Source: Croceibacterium_B sp963783195
GTDB lineage: Bacteria; Pseudomonadota; Alphaproteobacteria; Sphingomonadales; Sphingomonadaceae
DNA length: 64,000 bases
Assembly (NCBI GenBank): GCA_963783195.1
Contig: CAWAMV010000004.1
Coordinates: 2,576,861-2,640,860, forward strand
Reading direction: 5' to 3'
The position numbers were made by a program, and so were the translations under genes. The notes under the pieces are model-generated. The model saw nothing but the letters and a program-made list of their open reading frames with translations, was not told the DNA's origin and did no database searches. Within the stretch, counting starts at the first letter, position 1, and the number at the start of each line of letters is the position of its first letter. This document shows positions 30,096 through 39,317 of this stretch, one piece after another.

Positions 30096-32294
30096 ATGAA
30101 GAAGCTTGCACTCGCCGCCACCGTTTCGCTCGCCACGCTAGCCGCCGCGGCTCCCGCGGTGGCACAGGACCAGCCGGCCGATGACACCATCTCCAACGAG
30201 ATCATCGTGACAGGCGAGAAGCGGTCCGAAAGCCTGCAGGATATATCCGCGGCGGCCACCGTCCTTTCAGGCGACAGTCTCGCAGAAAAGGGTGTCGAAC
30301 GGCTCGACGATCTGCAGAACGTGGTTCCGTCGCTCTCGATCACCGATGCCGGGCTGACCCAGTCGGTCAATATTCGTGGCGTTGGCCTAGCAAGCGGTTC
30401 GCCCAACGCGGCCAATGGCGTCGCGACCTATTTCGACGGTGTCTTCCAACCGCCAATTGTTTCGACAAACAGCTTCTACGACATCCAGAGCGTTGAAGTT
30501 TTCCGTGGTCCGCAGGGGACCTTCGTCGGCTCGAACTCGACCGGTGGTGCGATCTTCATCAACAGCACCGATCCGCGCATTGGCCAGATCGGCGGCTATT
30601 TCCAGGGCGAAATCGGCAACTATGACCGCGGCGGACTGCAGGGCGCGATCAACCTGCCGCTCGGTGACGTACTCGCGATCCGTGCCGCCGGCATCTATCG
30701 TCACCGCGACACCTTCTACAAGATGACGACCAGCGTCCCGGCGCCGGGCTTCCTCGAGGAAAAGGGGGGCCGCATTGGTCTGGCTTTCGAGCCCTCGGTC
30801 AACTTCCGCGCGGTGCTGAAGGGTGAGGTGGCCCGCAAGAGTACCGGCGGGTACGCTTACCGCCCGACCCTCGGCACGCGCTACGAAGCATTTCGCACAA
30901 GCGACATTTACCTGCTGAACTACGACGACGCGACAAGTGCCGGCTACGACGGACCCACGCGGAACGACGAGAAGGCCGACCAATACACCGCCCGGCTCGA
31001 ATACGAGACCGACGGAGGCGTGATCTTCCGCTCGATCAGCGGCTACCAGAACAAGCGCATCAGCAATTTTTACGATACCGATGCGACGAACGCCGCGGCG
31101 CTGCCCAAGTCCACCCAGGACCAGTTCGTCCGTGAACGAGTCTGGACGCAGGAGCTAAACGTAATCTCCCCCGACGCGGCGCGGCTGCGGTGGATCGTCG
31201 GCGGATATTACCAGAAGAACAAGATCCTGGTCGATATCTCGAACACCCCGAACACCCCGGTGCACGTCGACATCGATATCCAGAACCGCAAGATCACGAC
31301 CGGCGTCTTCGGCCAGGTCAGCTACGACCTCAACGACAAGTTCTCCGTCGACCTCGGCCTGCGGTACAGCACCTACAAGGTCGACGGCACCGGCGCCGTC
31401 CAGCTCGTAACGCCGGGCGGCAAGATCTTCCTCGCCGACCCGGGCGGACAGGAAAAGGACGACAAGCTGACCGGCAAGTTCGCGGTCAATTTCACGCCGA
31501 ACGACGACAACCTGTTCTATGCGTTCGTCGCCCGCGGCTACAAATCGGGCGGCATCCAGTCGCCGACGACGACTTTCGCGCCGGAAACGGTGACCGATTA
31601 CGAGGTGGGCTGGAAGGGAACCTTGGCCGGCGGCGCCGTGACGACGCAGGTGGGCGCGTTCTGGTATGACTACAAAAACTTCCAGCTCGACGCGCTCGAT
31701 GCGGTGACAGGTCGTGCCGCCCTCATCAACCTGACCGATGCCACCATCAAGGGCGTGGAGGCGCAGGTGCAGGCGCGCGTTGGAGGCTTCCGGCTTGGCG
31801 GCAACGTCGCCTACACGGACTCCTCGCTCGCCGGGACGCAGTTCGTGGACTCGCGCGGCGTCGCCTACGTCTACCCCGGCGTCAGCAATGCGCCGCAGTG
31901 CGCCGCGGGCCAGCCGTCAAACCCGCCGCTGTGCCTCAACTACGCGCCGTTCATCGGCAACACGTCGGGCGGGCCGGCGCTCTATTCGCCGAAGTGGACC
32001 TATTCGCTCTCGGCCGAATACGCGATCGATGCCGGGCCAGTGACGATCACGCCGCAGGCAACCTTTTCACATGTCGGGTCGCGTTACACCTACATCGCTT
32101 ACGACCCGGTGCGAGATCGGTTGCCAGCCTATGACCTGCTGAACGCAACAATCGCGTTCGACTTCGATCGCTTCGGGTTCGAACTGTGGGGCACCAACCT
32201 TGGCAAGGAGCGGTACGTCACAGGCCAGAGTGGCTCGAACGAGTTCTACGGCGCGCCCCGCGAGTATGGCATTCGCGCGACCGTCGACTTCTAG
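30096..32294 (+). CDS. TonB-dependent receptor of the quinate/ester cluster
   Basis: 732 residues from ATG 30096, behind a strong GGGAGGAGG site. A signal peptide ends AVAQ. The mature start IIVTGEKRSESLQDISAAA is the typical sphingomonad plug entry, followed by RGVGLASGSPNAANGVATYFDG and a GGAIFINST block. The barrel ends in YGIRATVDF with terminal Phe. It lies 66 bp after quiC and 11 bp before the esterase gene. In sphingomonads such receptors often serve catabolic genes beside them, so import of a plant phenolic ester or its fragments is a reasonable reading. Confidence 0.85.
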   Translation: MKKLALAATVSLATLAAAAPAVAQDQPADDTISNEIIVTGEKRSESLQDISAAATVLSGDSLAEKGVERLDDLQNVVPSLSITDAGLTQSVNIRGVGLASGSPNAANGVATYFDGVFQPPIVSTNSFYDIQSVEVFRGPQGTFVGSNSTGGAIFINSTDPRIGQIGGYFQGEIGNYDRGGLQGAINLPLGDVLAIRAAGIYRHRDTFYKMTTSVPAPGFLEEKGGRIGLAFEPSVNFRAVLKGEVARKSTGGYAYRPTLGTRYEAFRTSDIYLLNYDDATSAGYDGPTRNDEKADQYTARLEYETDGGVIFRSISGYQNKRISNFYDTDATNAAALPKSTQDQFVRERVWTQELNVISPDAARLRWIVGGYYQKNKILVDISNTPNTPVHVDIDIQNRKITTGVFGQVSYDLNDKFSVDLGLRYSTYKVDGTGAVQLVTPGGKIFLADPGGQEKDDKLTGKFAVNFTPNDDNLFYAFVARGYKSGGIQSPTTTFAPETVTDYEVGWKGTLAGGAVTTQVGAFWYDYKNFQLDALDAVTGRAALINLTDATIKGVEAQVQARVGGFRLGGNVAYTDSSLAGTQFVDSRGVAYVYPGVSNAPQCAAGQPSNPPLCLNYAPFIGNTSGGPALYSPKWTYSLSAEYAIDAGPVTITPQATFSHVGSRYTYIAYDPVRDRLPAYDLLNATIAFDFDRFGFELWGTNLGKERYVTGQSGSNEFYGAPREYGIRATVDF

Positions 32295-32305
32295 GGAGAC
32301 CAGCG

Positions 32306-34009
32306 TTGCGCATTCTTTCGCTCCCCGCTGTCCTGTTCCTTGGCACCCTCGCCGGCTGCATGGCCGGCGGGGAGGCCGTTTCCTCTTCTGCCTCCCGACC
32401 CCAGGATAGGTGCGCGCAATTGGCCAGCACGACGCTTGCCGGCGCTCCTGTAACTGGGCTCACGCTCTCGCGGGCGCAATGGCAGGCGGCGGGCAGCGCC
32501 GCGGTGAACGGCGGGTCATCGGCCCCCCTGCCCGCGCATTGTCTCGTCGAGGGCTATTTTGCCGAGCGACCGGGCCGCGTTGGCGGACACTATCGGATTG
32601 GCTTTCGCATGCGTTTGCCAGACGAGTGGAACGGACGGTTCCTGTTCCAGGGCGGCGGCGGAAGCAACGGCGTGGTAGGCGATGCGACTGGGCTAAATGG
32701 TCCTGGCAACATCAGCGCGCTCGAGCGGCATTACGCGGTTGTCGCGCAGGACAGCGGGCACGATAACAATAGCAACAACGTCCCCGCGCTGGGTGGCGAG
32801 CTCGTCTTCGGCCACGATCCGCAGGCCCGGGCGGATTACGGGCATACCAGCTTGAAGCCGGTCAACGATCTCGCACATCACGTCATGCGGACGTTCTACG
32901 GCAAGGACAGCGAAACCGACTTCTTCTGGGGCTGCTCCAAAGGCGGGCAGGAAGGCATGGCCTTCGCCCAGCGCTATCCCGACGCGTTCGATGGGATCGT
33001 GGCCATGGCGCCTGGCATGTCGCTGCCTCGTGCTGCCCTGGCGCAGGCGTGGGATACGCAGGCTTTTGCGCGCATCTTGGAAGCACGCGGTGAACCGGCG
33101 ACACCGGAGAAGTTCGCCGGCCTTTTCTCGGCTCCTCAGATCACATCGGTTCAGGCGGCCATCCTCGATGCATGTGACGGTCTCGACAACACGAAGGACG
33201 GCGTAATCGGCGCCGTGGGCCAATGTACCACCGCGCGCGTCGAGCCGCAGTTGCGCAAGCGGCAATGCGGTTCGGGAGAAGCCGACTGCCTTCAGCCGGA
33301 GCAAGTGGACGCCCTTGTTCGGGCGATGGGCGGGCCCAAGGACTCGAGCGGTGCGCCGCTTTATTCGGAATTCACCTGGGACAGCGGTGTCGGGGCTCCC
33401 GGCTGGCTGGCGTGGAAGCTCGGCACGCCGGGAATGCTCTCGCGCAACATCCTCCTCGGCGGCGGATCTCTCGCTGCGGTCTTTACCACCCCGCCGACCG
33501 CGCTGACCAATGATCCGACCGCCCTTCTGGCCTGGCAACTGGCATTCGATTTCGATGCCGACGCGCGAAAGATCTATGCGACGTCACCTTCCTTCAGAAC
33601 ATCTGCTTGGCAGGACGTCGGGATGCGTTCGACCGATCTGTCGGCATTTCGCGCGGGTGGCGGCAAGCTGATCGTGCCCCACGGGGTCAGCGACCCGGTG
33701 TTCTCGATCATGGACACGATCGACTGGTGGACGTCGGTGAACCAGGAGCAGGGGGGAACGGCCGCCGACTTTGTGCGCGTCTTTCCGATCCCCGGTATGA
33801 ACCACTGCGGCGGCGGGCCGGCCACCGATCACTTCGACAGCCTTTCGGCGTTGGAAGACTGGGTCCTGCGAGACAGGGCGCCTGACGAACTATCAGCGGT
33901 CTCCAGCCCGCAATCGGCGCAGCCTCGCAGGCAAATGCCCCTTTGTCCCTTCCCGAAGATCGCCACGCGCGACCAAGAGGGCGCCTATTCCTGCTCTGCC
34001 GCTCGATAG
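32306..34009 (+). CDS. tannase/feruloyl-esterase family lipoprotein
   Basis: 567 residues from TTG 32306, preferred because AGGGAG lies just upstream and it gives a lipoprotein signal with LAGC lipobox (Cys18). The CS-D-HC signature of this family is complete: Cys210-Ser211 in WGCSKGGQ, Asp463 in GVSDPVFS, His500-Cys501 in GMNHCGG. CDGLDNTKDGVIGAVGQC is the usual cysteine-bounded calcium-type loop. These enzymes hydrolyse galloyl or hydroxycinnamoyl esters. Lipid anchoring suggests action at the outer membrane, releasing quinate or shikimate from esters for the TonB receptor or MFS carrier. It ends 17 bp before an IS6 fragment. Confidence 0.85.
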   Translation: MRILSLPAVLFLGTLAGCMAGGEAVSSSASRPQDRCAQLASTTLAGAPVTGLTLSRAQWQAAGSAAVNGGSSAPLPAHCLVEGYFAERPGRVGGHYRIGFRMRLPDEWNGRFLFQGGGGSNGVVGDATGLNGPGNISALERHYAVVAQDSGHDNNSNNVPALGGELVFGHDPQARADYGHTSLKPVNDLAHHVMRTFYGKDSETDFFWGCSKGGQEGMAFAQRYPDAFDGIVAMAPGMSLPRAALAQAWDTQAFARILEARGEPATPEKFAGLFSAPQITSVQAAILDACDGLDNTKDGVIGAVGQCTTARVEPQLRKRQCGSGEADCLQPEQVDALVRAMGGPKDSSGAPLYSEFTWDSGVGAPGWLAWKLGTPGMLSRNILLGGGSLAAVFTTPPTALTNDPTALLAWQLAFDFDADARKIYATSPSFRTSAWQDVGMRSTDLSAFRAGGGKLIVPHGVSDPVFSIMDTIDWWTSVNQEQGGTAADFVRVFPIPGMNHCGGGPATDHFDSLSALEDWVLRDRAPDELSAVSSPQSAQPRRQMPLCPFPKIATRDQEGAYSCSAAR

Positions 34010-34025
34010 CCGAAACGAACGGCCG

Positions 34026-34296
34026 GGAGCTGTCAATTGGATGCGAAGCGCTCCCCGGCTGACACAGCCCTCCCCTTCCCCGGCAAGCTTCAGGCCATAA
34101 GGTTCTGCCACTCGGCCAAGGCGGCCGAGCGGCGGGTTTTGTAAGTTTGTCTATCGACGAGGTGGCGTTCTTGGTTGAAGTGGTTGTGGACGTTGGCGTG
34201 AACCGAGGCGAACTTCTGTAGTGACTTCATCTGCCTGAAGCGGAGCATCGCTCGTTCTCGTCGTCGGAAGGGCAGGTGACTGTTCTCCAGCCTGTT
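34026..34296 (-). mobile_element. IS6-family fragment (3' end of transposase)
   Basis: Matches the left end and last 60 or so codons of the IS6 copies elsewhere in the window, including the end motif GGAGCTGTCAATTGGATGCG (34026 onward) and the inner repeat GGCTGACACAG. Similarity stops abruptly at 34296 after CCTGTT. The remaining coding sequence also carries frame disruptions. It separates the ester cluster from the regulator/adhesin pair. Confidence 0.75.
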
Positions 34297-34367
34297 TTGT
34301 ACTGGCTGCTCGCCCTGATCGCAGCAGTGAGCCTGTCATTTGTGGATGGCCCTTGCGCTGCAGTTCT

Positions 34368-36338
34368 TTATCGCAGGTTGTAGCAAAGGCTCGGCTCTCC
34401 TGGTGCGCTGCAAAATTCGGGTCGCGTCCCGCTTTTGCGCCAGTAGTCGATCACGCCGCTCCCTCGCAGCAGCGCGAGATAGCTACGGTCATTTCGTGCA
34501 GGCGCGAAGAGCGGGTCCCACAGCAGCCAAAGTGCGTGAGCCGCCGCGGGATCAAGCGGCACTTCGGGCGCTGTGCGGCTGGGCAGCATACTCTTGATTA
34601 CGTTGAGCGCGGCCGGAAAATCGCCCGTCGCGGCGAGAAGTCTGGCCCGCGCTTCGTCAGCTTCGACGCTACCACTGGGCTTCACCAGCGCTGTGCGGGC
34701 AAGCGGCTGTACGGTGCCGCCCCTTTCGAGGCTTGCCAGCGCGGCGTCGACTTGCTCGAGCGCAGGCTGCGGCGGCATAATGCCGGGCAGCAGCGACCGC
34801 GCCTTTGTCCAGTTGTGCGCCCGAACGGCCCGGTTCCACAGCACCAAACCAAGTCTGCCGACCTTTCGGCGACCACTGATCTGCGCGATCATTGCGTCTG
34901 CCGCACGCCCGTCACCGGCGTAGTCGTAGGCATACGCTGCCTCAATAATCGGCTGGAACGAAAACGGCTGCATGTCGATTTGCCGGCCATAGGCTTCGGC
35001 CGCAGCGCGCGGTTGTCCGGCCTGCAGCAGGAAGTCAGCATTCCAGCCCCACTCGCAGCCGCAGGCGCTGACCCGGGCATCGACGGCCTTGGCCAGTCCG
35101 CCTGCCCGCGCGCTCCAGTCGCTGGCGGGGGTCAGCAAGGCAAGCGTGCCGAGCGCTTCGGGATTGGTCGGGTCGTGCTTCACGGCGATTTGGGCGGCGG
35201 ATCGGGCATCTTCGAAGCGGGCGGTCCTCTCCCGTCCGGCCGGCGCGCCCAGGGCAAGGACCATGTTGGCGGCCGAGAGGTTGGACCAGCCCCGCGAGAA
35301 GTCCGGTCGCCGGGCGGTCAGCTCGCGCGCCAGGTCGCGCCCGCGGTTCGGGCCGCCGCCGGTGTACAGGTGCAGTGCCGCGCAGACTTGTGCGAACAGC
35401 TTGAGTTCCGCAGGAACGAGCGAGCCTGGGTATTCCGCCGCCCCGCCGACGGTGCACTGCATCTCGAAATTCACCAGATCGGCGATCGTCTCCAGCTCCT
35501 CGGGGGGCACGATGAACTCGCTCGACCACAGACTTGATCCATCGCGCTGGTCGGCCAACCACACGGTAAGTTTAACTCCCTGCGGGTGGGACGCCATTGA
35601 CGAGGCGATGGCGAAGTCGCTCTTGCCCTGTACCAAATTGATGGCGTTGGCGCTGGTCAGTCGCGCGCGCAGATCATCGTGGAATCCTGCCGCCGCGACC
35701 CGAGCAGCTGCGTCGTCAACCCGGGTCTGCCCCAGTACAATAGTGTAATCGTGTGCCAGAACCGGACGTGAGCCGCGCCACCAGGCCCAGCTGGCAAAGG
35801 CGAGGACAGCAATCATCGCAGCAGCGAGAGCCAGCCGGGTCCAGAGATGGGACCGGGTCGAGCCAGCCGCAACATGTTCCTGCTCAGGCCCCGGCACCTC
35901 TTCCGGCAGCAGCCGATAGCCTACCCTGGTGATCGTATCGATTCGAAACGCACCAGTCGCCGTTGCGAGCTTACGAAGGCGCTGGATCACGCGCTGGATG
36001 GCATCCTCGCCCACTACCATGCCGCGCCAGCAGGCAGAGGTAAGATCGTCGCGGCTGAGGATTGCTTCCCCCGCACGATGCAGCGCGACGAACACCTCCA
36101 TCACGCGCGGTTCGAGCGTTTCCGGCTGCCCGTCGGCATGGATCACCTGCCGCGTGGCCGGGTCCACCCGGACTTTTCCGATCGTGAAAGGCCCCTCGCG
36201 AGCGAGGTCGACCGGAGACCGCAGCGGGGGAAGCTCGGGCCTGTCGATGCGGAACACCTCCGCAGAACGGCTGTCGGTGCCTGACGCCAAGACGCTGTAA
36301 CCCCCTCTCGGGCGCAAGACATACCTTTGATCTTTCAT
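34368..36338 (-). CDS. membrane-anchored winged-helix (OmpR/CadC-type) regulator with periplasmic TPR-like domain
   Basis: About 656 residues from ATG 36338; an upstream ATG at 36395 would add 19 residues and neither has a strong ribosome site. Residues about 45-130 form an OmpR/PhoB-type winged helix (DGQPETLEPRVMEVFVALHRAG, LSRDDLTSACWRG, GEDAIQRVIQRLRKL). One membrane helix follows (LALAAAMIAVLAFASWAWW). The large C-terminal part is helical and repeat-like, compatible with TPR folds. CadC-type proteins sense periplasmic signals and act without phosphorylation. It is divergent from the YadA-type adhesin across about 165 bp, the obvious candidate target. Confidence 0.75.
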   Translation of the reverse strand: MKDQRYVLRPRGGYSVLASGTDSRSAEVFRIDRPELPPLRSPVDLAREGPFTIGKVRVDPATRQVIHADGQPETLEPRVMEVFVALHRAGEAILSRDDLTSACWRGMVVGEDAIQRVIQRLRKLATATGAFRIDTITRVGYRLLPEEVPGPEQEHVAAGSTRSHLWTRLALAAAMIAVLAFASWAWWRGSRPVLAHDYTIVLGQTRVDDAAARVAAAGFHDDLRARLTSANAINLVQGKSDFAIASSMASHPQGVKLTVWLADQRDGSSLWSSEFIVPPEELETIADLVNFEMQCTVGGAAEYPGSLVPAELKLFAQVCAALHLYTGGGPNRGRDLARELTARRPDFSRGWSNLSAANMVLALGAPAGRERTARFEDARSAAQIAVKHDPTNPEALGTLALLTPASDWSARAGGLAKAVDARVSACGCEWGWNADFLLQAGQPRAAAEAYGRQIDMQPFSFQPIIEAAYAYDYAGDGRAADAMIAQISGRRKVGRLGLVLWNRAVRAHNWTKARSLLPGIMPPQPALEQVDAALASLERGGTVQPLARTALVKPSGSVEADEARARLLAATGDFPAALNVIKSMLPSRTAPEVPLDPAAAHALWLLWDPLFAPARNDRSYLALLRGSGVIDYWRKSGTRPEFCSAPGEPSLCYNLR

Positions 36339-36504
36339 GGAGTAACGCGAATTCGCCCATCGCCTCGTTCGCGGCAAGGGCACGGCCGCAATCATCGGCG
36401 GTCATCGGGAAATCATCGGCTCTGCGTCCTGTTTAATCGGGTCGGTTGTCCGCAGCCTTGGTCTCGCCGGCACACCCGCCGGCAACACCGATGGAAAGGG
36501 ACCC

Positions 36505-38508
36505 ATGATGATCACCGTAATCAATAGCCGCCGCGCGCTGGCACTCTCCGCGAGTGTCGCCGCCTTGTCTTTCGGCACACCCGCCTGGGCCGATGGAACT
36601 CCTGAGTGCAATGCAGGTGTCGCGCCGTTCAGCACGGAATGCGGGCCCGGCGCGATTGCCGGACAGCCCGGCGCCACAGCGGTTGGCGTCAACGCAGCAG
36701 CGCAGGGCCAGGCAGCAACAGCCGTGGGCACCGTCTCGCAGGCAACCGGCAGCGAAGCCGTCGCGATCGGTACCGGCAGCGCCGCCCTGGGGGCAGAGGA
36801 CCTGGCTGTGGGGACCGGCGCCGCAGCAGTAGGCTCCTTCGGCACCGCGCTGGGCGTTGGAACGTTTTCGGGCGCCGAAGGCAGCACCGCGCTTGGTTAC
36901 AACGCGCGTTCGCTCGAACAGGCGGCGGTAGCAGTCGGCGTGCTATCCACCGCGGAGGGTAGCGATGCCGTGGCCATCGGTAAGCTGGCGCAGACGACGG
37001 GCAACGATTCCATCGCGATCGGGGGCAATTCAGCGACCCCGCTCCCGGAAGGCGATCCACAGAGCCCGGTCACCGGCTTTCGCGGCGCCTATGCCAATGG
37101 CGCAGGCTCGACCGTCGTGGGCGGGCAGGCGCGTGTGGGAGTGCTCGATTCGTCTGCTGGACTGATGAGCCTGTTCGATCCGGCGCGTGATAGTTCTCTC
37201 GACGTGGCAGCAAGTCTCGGCTCGGCCTTCGGCTTCCAGGCAGTTGTCGAGTCCGATGGCGGGACCGCCCTTGGCGCAGGGTCACACGCCGCCGGGCGAG
37301 GCGGCACGGCGGTGGGACAGAATGCCAGCACGGGCGCCTACTTGAGCTCGACCGCTGTTGGCTCGAACGCGGTGTCGAACGGAGACCGCGCCACCGCGCT
37401 GGGGTCAAACGCCAGGGCTGTGGGCGAACATGCAACGGCCATCGGCGAGCTCGCATCGGCGAACGGCGAGGATTCCTACGCTTCCGGCGGCGGAGCGCTG
37501 GCCACTGGTCCCGCGACAACGGCTGTGGGCAATCACGCCAATGCCGCGGCGGAAGGCAGCACGGCTATCGGCCTCCAGGCCAACACGGTCGATACCTTCA
37601 CCTTTGCCGGTGGTGTTCTGTCGCGGGCTGCGGGTCAGGGAAGCATCGCGCTCGGCACCATGGCGCAGACCAACGGCGCGGACTCGGTCGCCATCGGAGG
37701 TAACGCCGCCTTCAGCCTGAGCACCTTCGAGGGCGAGAGCGCAACAACGGGTATTCGCGGTTCGTACGGGGTGGGCACCGGAACGACGGTGGTCGGCGCA
37801 CAGTCGCGCGTCGGCTTCATAGATCCGGCGAACTTCCCGTTCGGCCCGCAAGACGAAACGCTCAACCATACGGCCGACTTCGGCACCGCCGTCGGTTCGC
37901 AGGCAGTCGTCGAGGGGGCCAGGGGAACAGCCGTCGGCGCCCAGGCCATCGCGGGACAAGCCGGTTCGACCGCCGTGGGCGCCGGGGCCCAGACGACCCG
38001 CGCCAATCAGGTCATGCTGGGTGGCGCTGGTACGTCGGTGACGGTGGCGAGCATCGCCTCCAGCACCGCTGCGCAGGTCGGGCCCACCGATGTGGTGACG
38101 GTTTCGGCCGATGGCACAATCGGCCGCGACACGACGATCCGTACGAGCATCGCCTCCCTGCAGTCGGCGGGTACGGCGCAAGCTAGCCAAATGGCGGCCC
38201 TGCAGTCCAGTTCGGCCGCGATGGGTCTGCAGGTTCAGTCACTGTTTGATCTGGCCGACGTCAACCGCCGAGACATCAGCAAGGCCAACGAAGGCGTCGC
38301 GATGGCGCTGGGGATGGAAAGTCCCAACCTCCCCGCTGGGACCACTTTCGGCCTGGCCGGCGGTTTCGGTTATTACAATGGTCGGACCGCCGGTTCGCTC
38401 TCGATGGCCGTCCGTGCTGGCGAGAACGCGGCCTTCTCCGCCGGGATTGGCATGGGCTTCAAATCGAGCGAAGTTGGCGCTCGGGCTGGATTCCAAGCCG
38501 CCTGGTAG
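36505..38508 (+). CDS. trimeric autotransporter adhesin (YadA-like)
   Basis: 667 residues. A signal peptide (LALSASVAALSFGTPAWA) is followed by a head of YadA-type repeats (AVGxxAxAxGxxAxAxG). The head contains a duplicated module of about 150 residues: each copy passes through AQTxGxDSxAIGGN, a GxRGxYxxGxGxTVVGxQxRVG loop and FGxxVxSxAVVE before more head repeats. A short stalk with few coiled-coil residues leads to a YadA anchor (residues about 590-667) ending FSAGIGMGFKSSEVGARAGFQAAW in pieces visible to the terminal Trp. It would be surface-exposed and mediate adhesion. A strong GGAAAGGGACCC site precedes the start. Confidence 0.85.
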   Translation: MMITVINSRRALALSASVAALSFGTPAWADGTPECNAGVAPFSTECGPGAIAGQPGATAVGVNAAAQGQAATAVGTVSQATGSEAVAIGTGSAALGAEDLAVGTGAAAVGSFGTALGVGTFSGAEGSTALGYNARSLEQAAVAVGVLSTAEGSDAVAIGKLAQTTGNDSIAIGGNSATPLPEGDPQSPVTGFRGAYANGAGSTVVGGQARVGVLDSSAGLMSLFDPARDSSLDVAASLGSAFGFQAVVESDGGTALGAGSHAAGRGGTAVGQNASTGAYLSSTAVGSNAVSNGDRATALGSNARAVGEHATAIGELASANGEDSYASGGGALATGPATTAVGNHANAAAEGSTAIGLQANTVDTFTFAGGVLSRAAGQGSIALGTMAQTNGADSVAIGGNAAFSLSTFEGESATTGIRGSYGVGTGTTVVGAQSRVGFIDPANFPFGPQDETLNHTADFGTAVGSQAVVEGARGTAVGAQAIAGQAGSTAVGAGAQTTRANQVMLGGAGTSVTVASIASSTAAQVGPTDVVTVSADGTIGRDTTIRTSIASLQSAGTAQASQMAALQSSSAAMGLQVQSLFDLADVNRRDISKANEGVAMALGMESPNLPAGTTFGLAGGFGYYNGRTAGSLSMAVRAGENAAFSAGIGMGFKSSEVGARAGFQAAW

Positions 38509-38600
38509 TCCCTGCCGGTAGCTTGGGCCGGAGGCAAACCCTCCGGCCTGCTATCCGCAAATGGAAATGGACGAGGCCCCAAGCACCCTTTGGTTTCGCA

Positions 38601-38853
38601 ACTGAACAGCGGACCAAACCTGTTCCAGCACAGCCTCACCGTCTCATGGCAGATGTATATCCCGCGCTCGGCCAGCAGGTCCTCGACGTTCCTCAAGCTG
38701 AGAGGAAAGCGGACGTACATCATCAACACGAGGCGGATCACCTCGGGCGAGGAGTTGAAGTAGCGGAGCGGGCTGGCGGGCTTCTTGGGACGAGACATCG
38801 GAGGCCCCTGCCCTTAACTCCTTACCGGCCGGTGCATTTGCTCTGACAGAGCC
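38601..38853 (-). mobile_element. IS6-family fragment (5' end of transposase)
   Basis: Right terminal repeat GGCTCTGTCAGAG (minus, ending at 38853) and the first 65 or so codons from ATG 38798: PASPLRYFNSSPEVIRLVLM, RFPLSLRNVEDLLAERG, HETVRLCWNRFGPLFS. The match breaks near 38600. No left end is present, so it cannot move. It lies between the adhesin and the membrane/TerB-like pair. Confidence 0.75.
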
Positions 38854-38918
38854 CGCGGCGGGGATACAACTGGACAATTCCCGCTGCATCTGGTGCCTTC
38901 AGAACGGAGGGGAATTCG

Positions 38919-39317
38919 ATGACTGCATCTGAAACGACTTTGCCGACCCGGCGCCAGCTGCACGCGAAACTCGAACGGCTCGACATGTCGGCCGACGCCA
39001 AGGTTGCGATCGCTGAAATTATCGATGTGACGAGCGTTGCGGGTGACCGGGTCATCGAGACGGGCCGACGCATTATCGCCTTCGCCTTCGAAGTGCTGCG
39101 CCAGTTTCCCAACATCAGCTTCCTGACCATTGTGGCGGTTATCCTCAACGCGCTGATCGCCAGCGTCCCGCTACTCGGCCCGTTACTCAGTGCGCTGCTG
39201 GGACCTCTTCTTCTCATCGGGGGGCTCGCTGTCGGCACGCTGCTCGAGCTTCGCGATGGATATCTGCATGAGCGGGTCGATCTCCTGACCCGCCAGTTTC
39301 AGGAGATTCTCGCTTGA
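38919..39317 (+). CDS. small membrane protein paired with a TerB-like protein
   Basis: 132 residues, ATG 38919 after a strong GGAGGGG site. A soluble, charged first half (residues 1-65, partly amphipathic) is followed by one or two membrane segments (FLTIVAVILNALIASVPLLGPLLSALLGP as a long hydrophobic stretch) and a short charged C-terminus. The stop overlaps the TTG start of the next gene (TTGA 39314-39317). I do not recognise the family. The coupling implies that it anchors or partners the next protein. Confidence 0.6.
   Translation: MTASETTLPTRRQLHAKLERLDMSADAKVAIAEIIDVTSVAGDRVIETGRRIIAFAFEVLRQFPNISFLTIVAVILNALIASVPLLGPLLSALLGPLLLIGGLAVGTLLELRDGYLHERVDLLTRQFQEILA

Noticed and set aside
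34026..38853. 34.0 and 38.6 kb IS6 pieces as two halves of one element split by the adhesin and regulator
   Set aside because: The 3' and 5' pieces do not meet at the same codon and differ in sequence, so two separate relics fit better.
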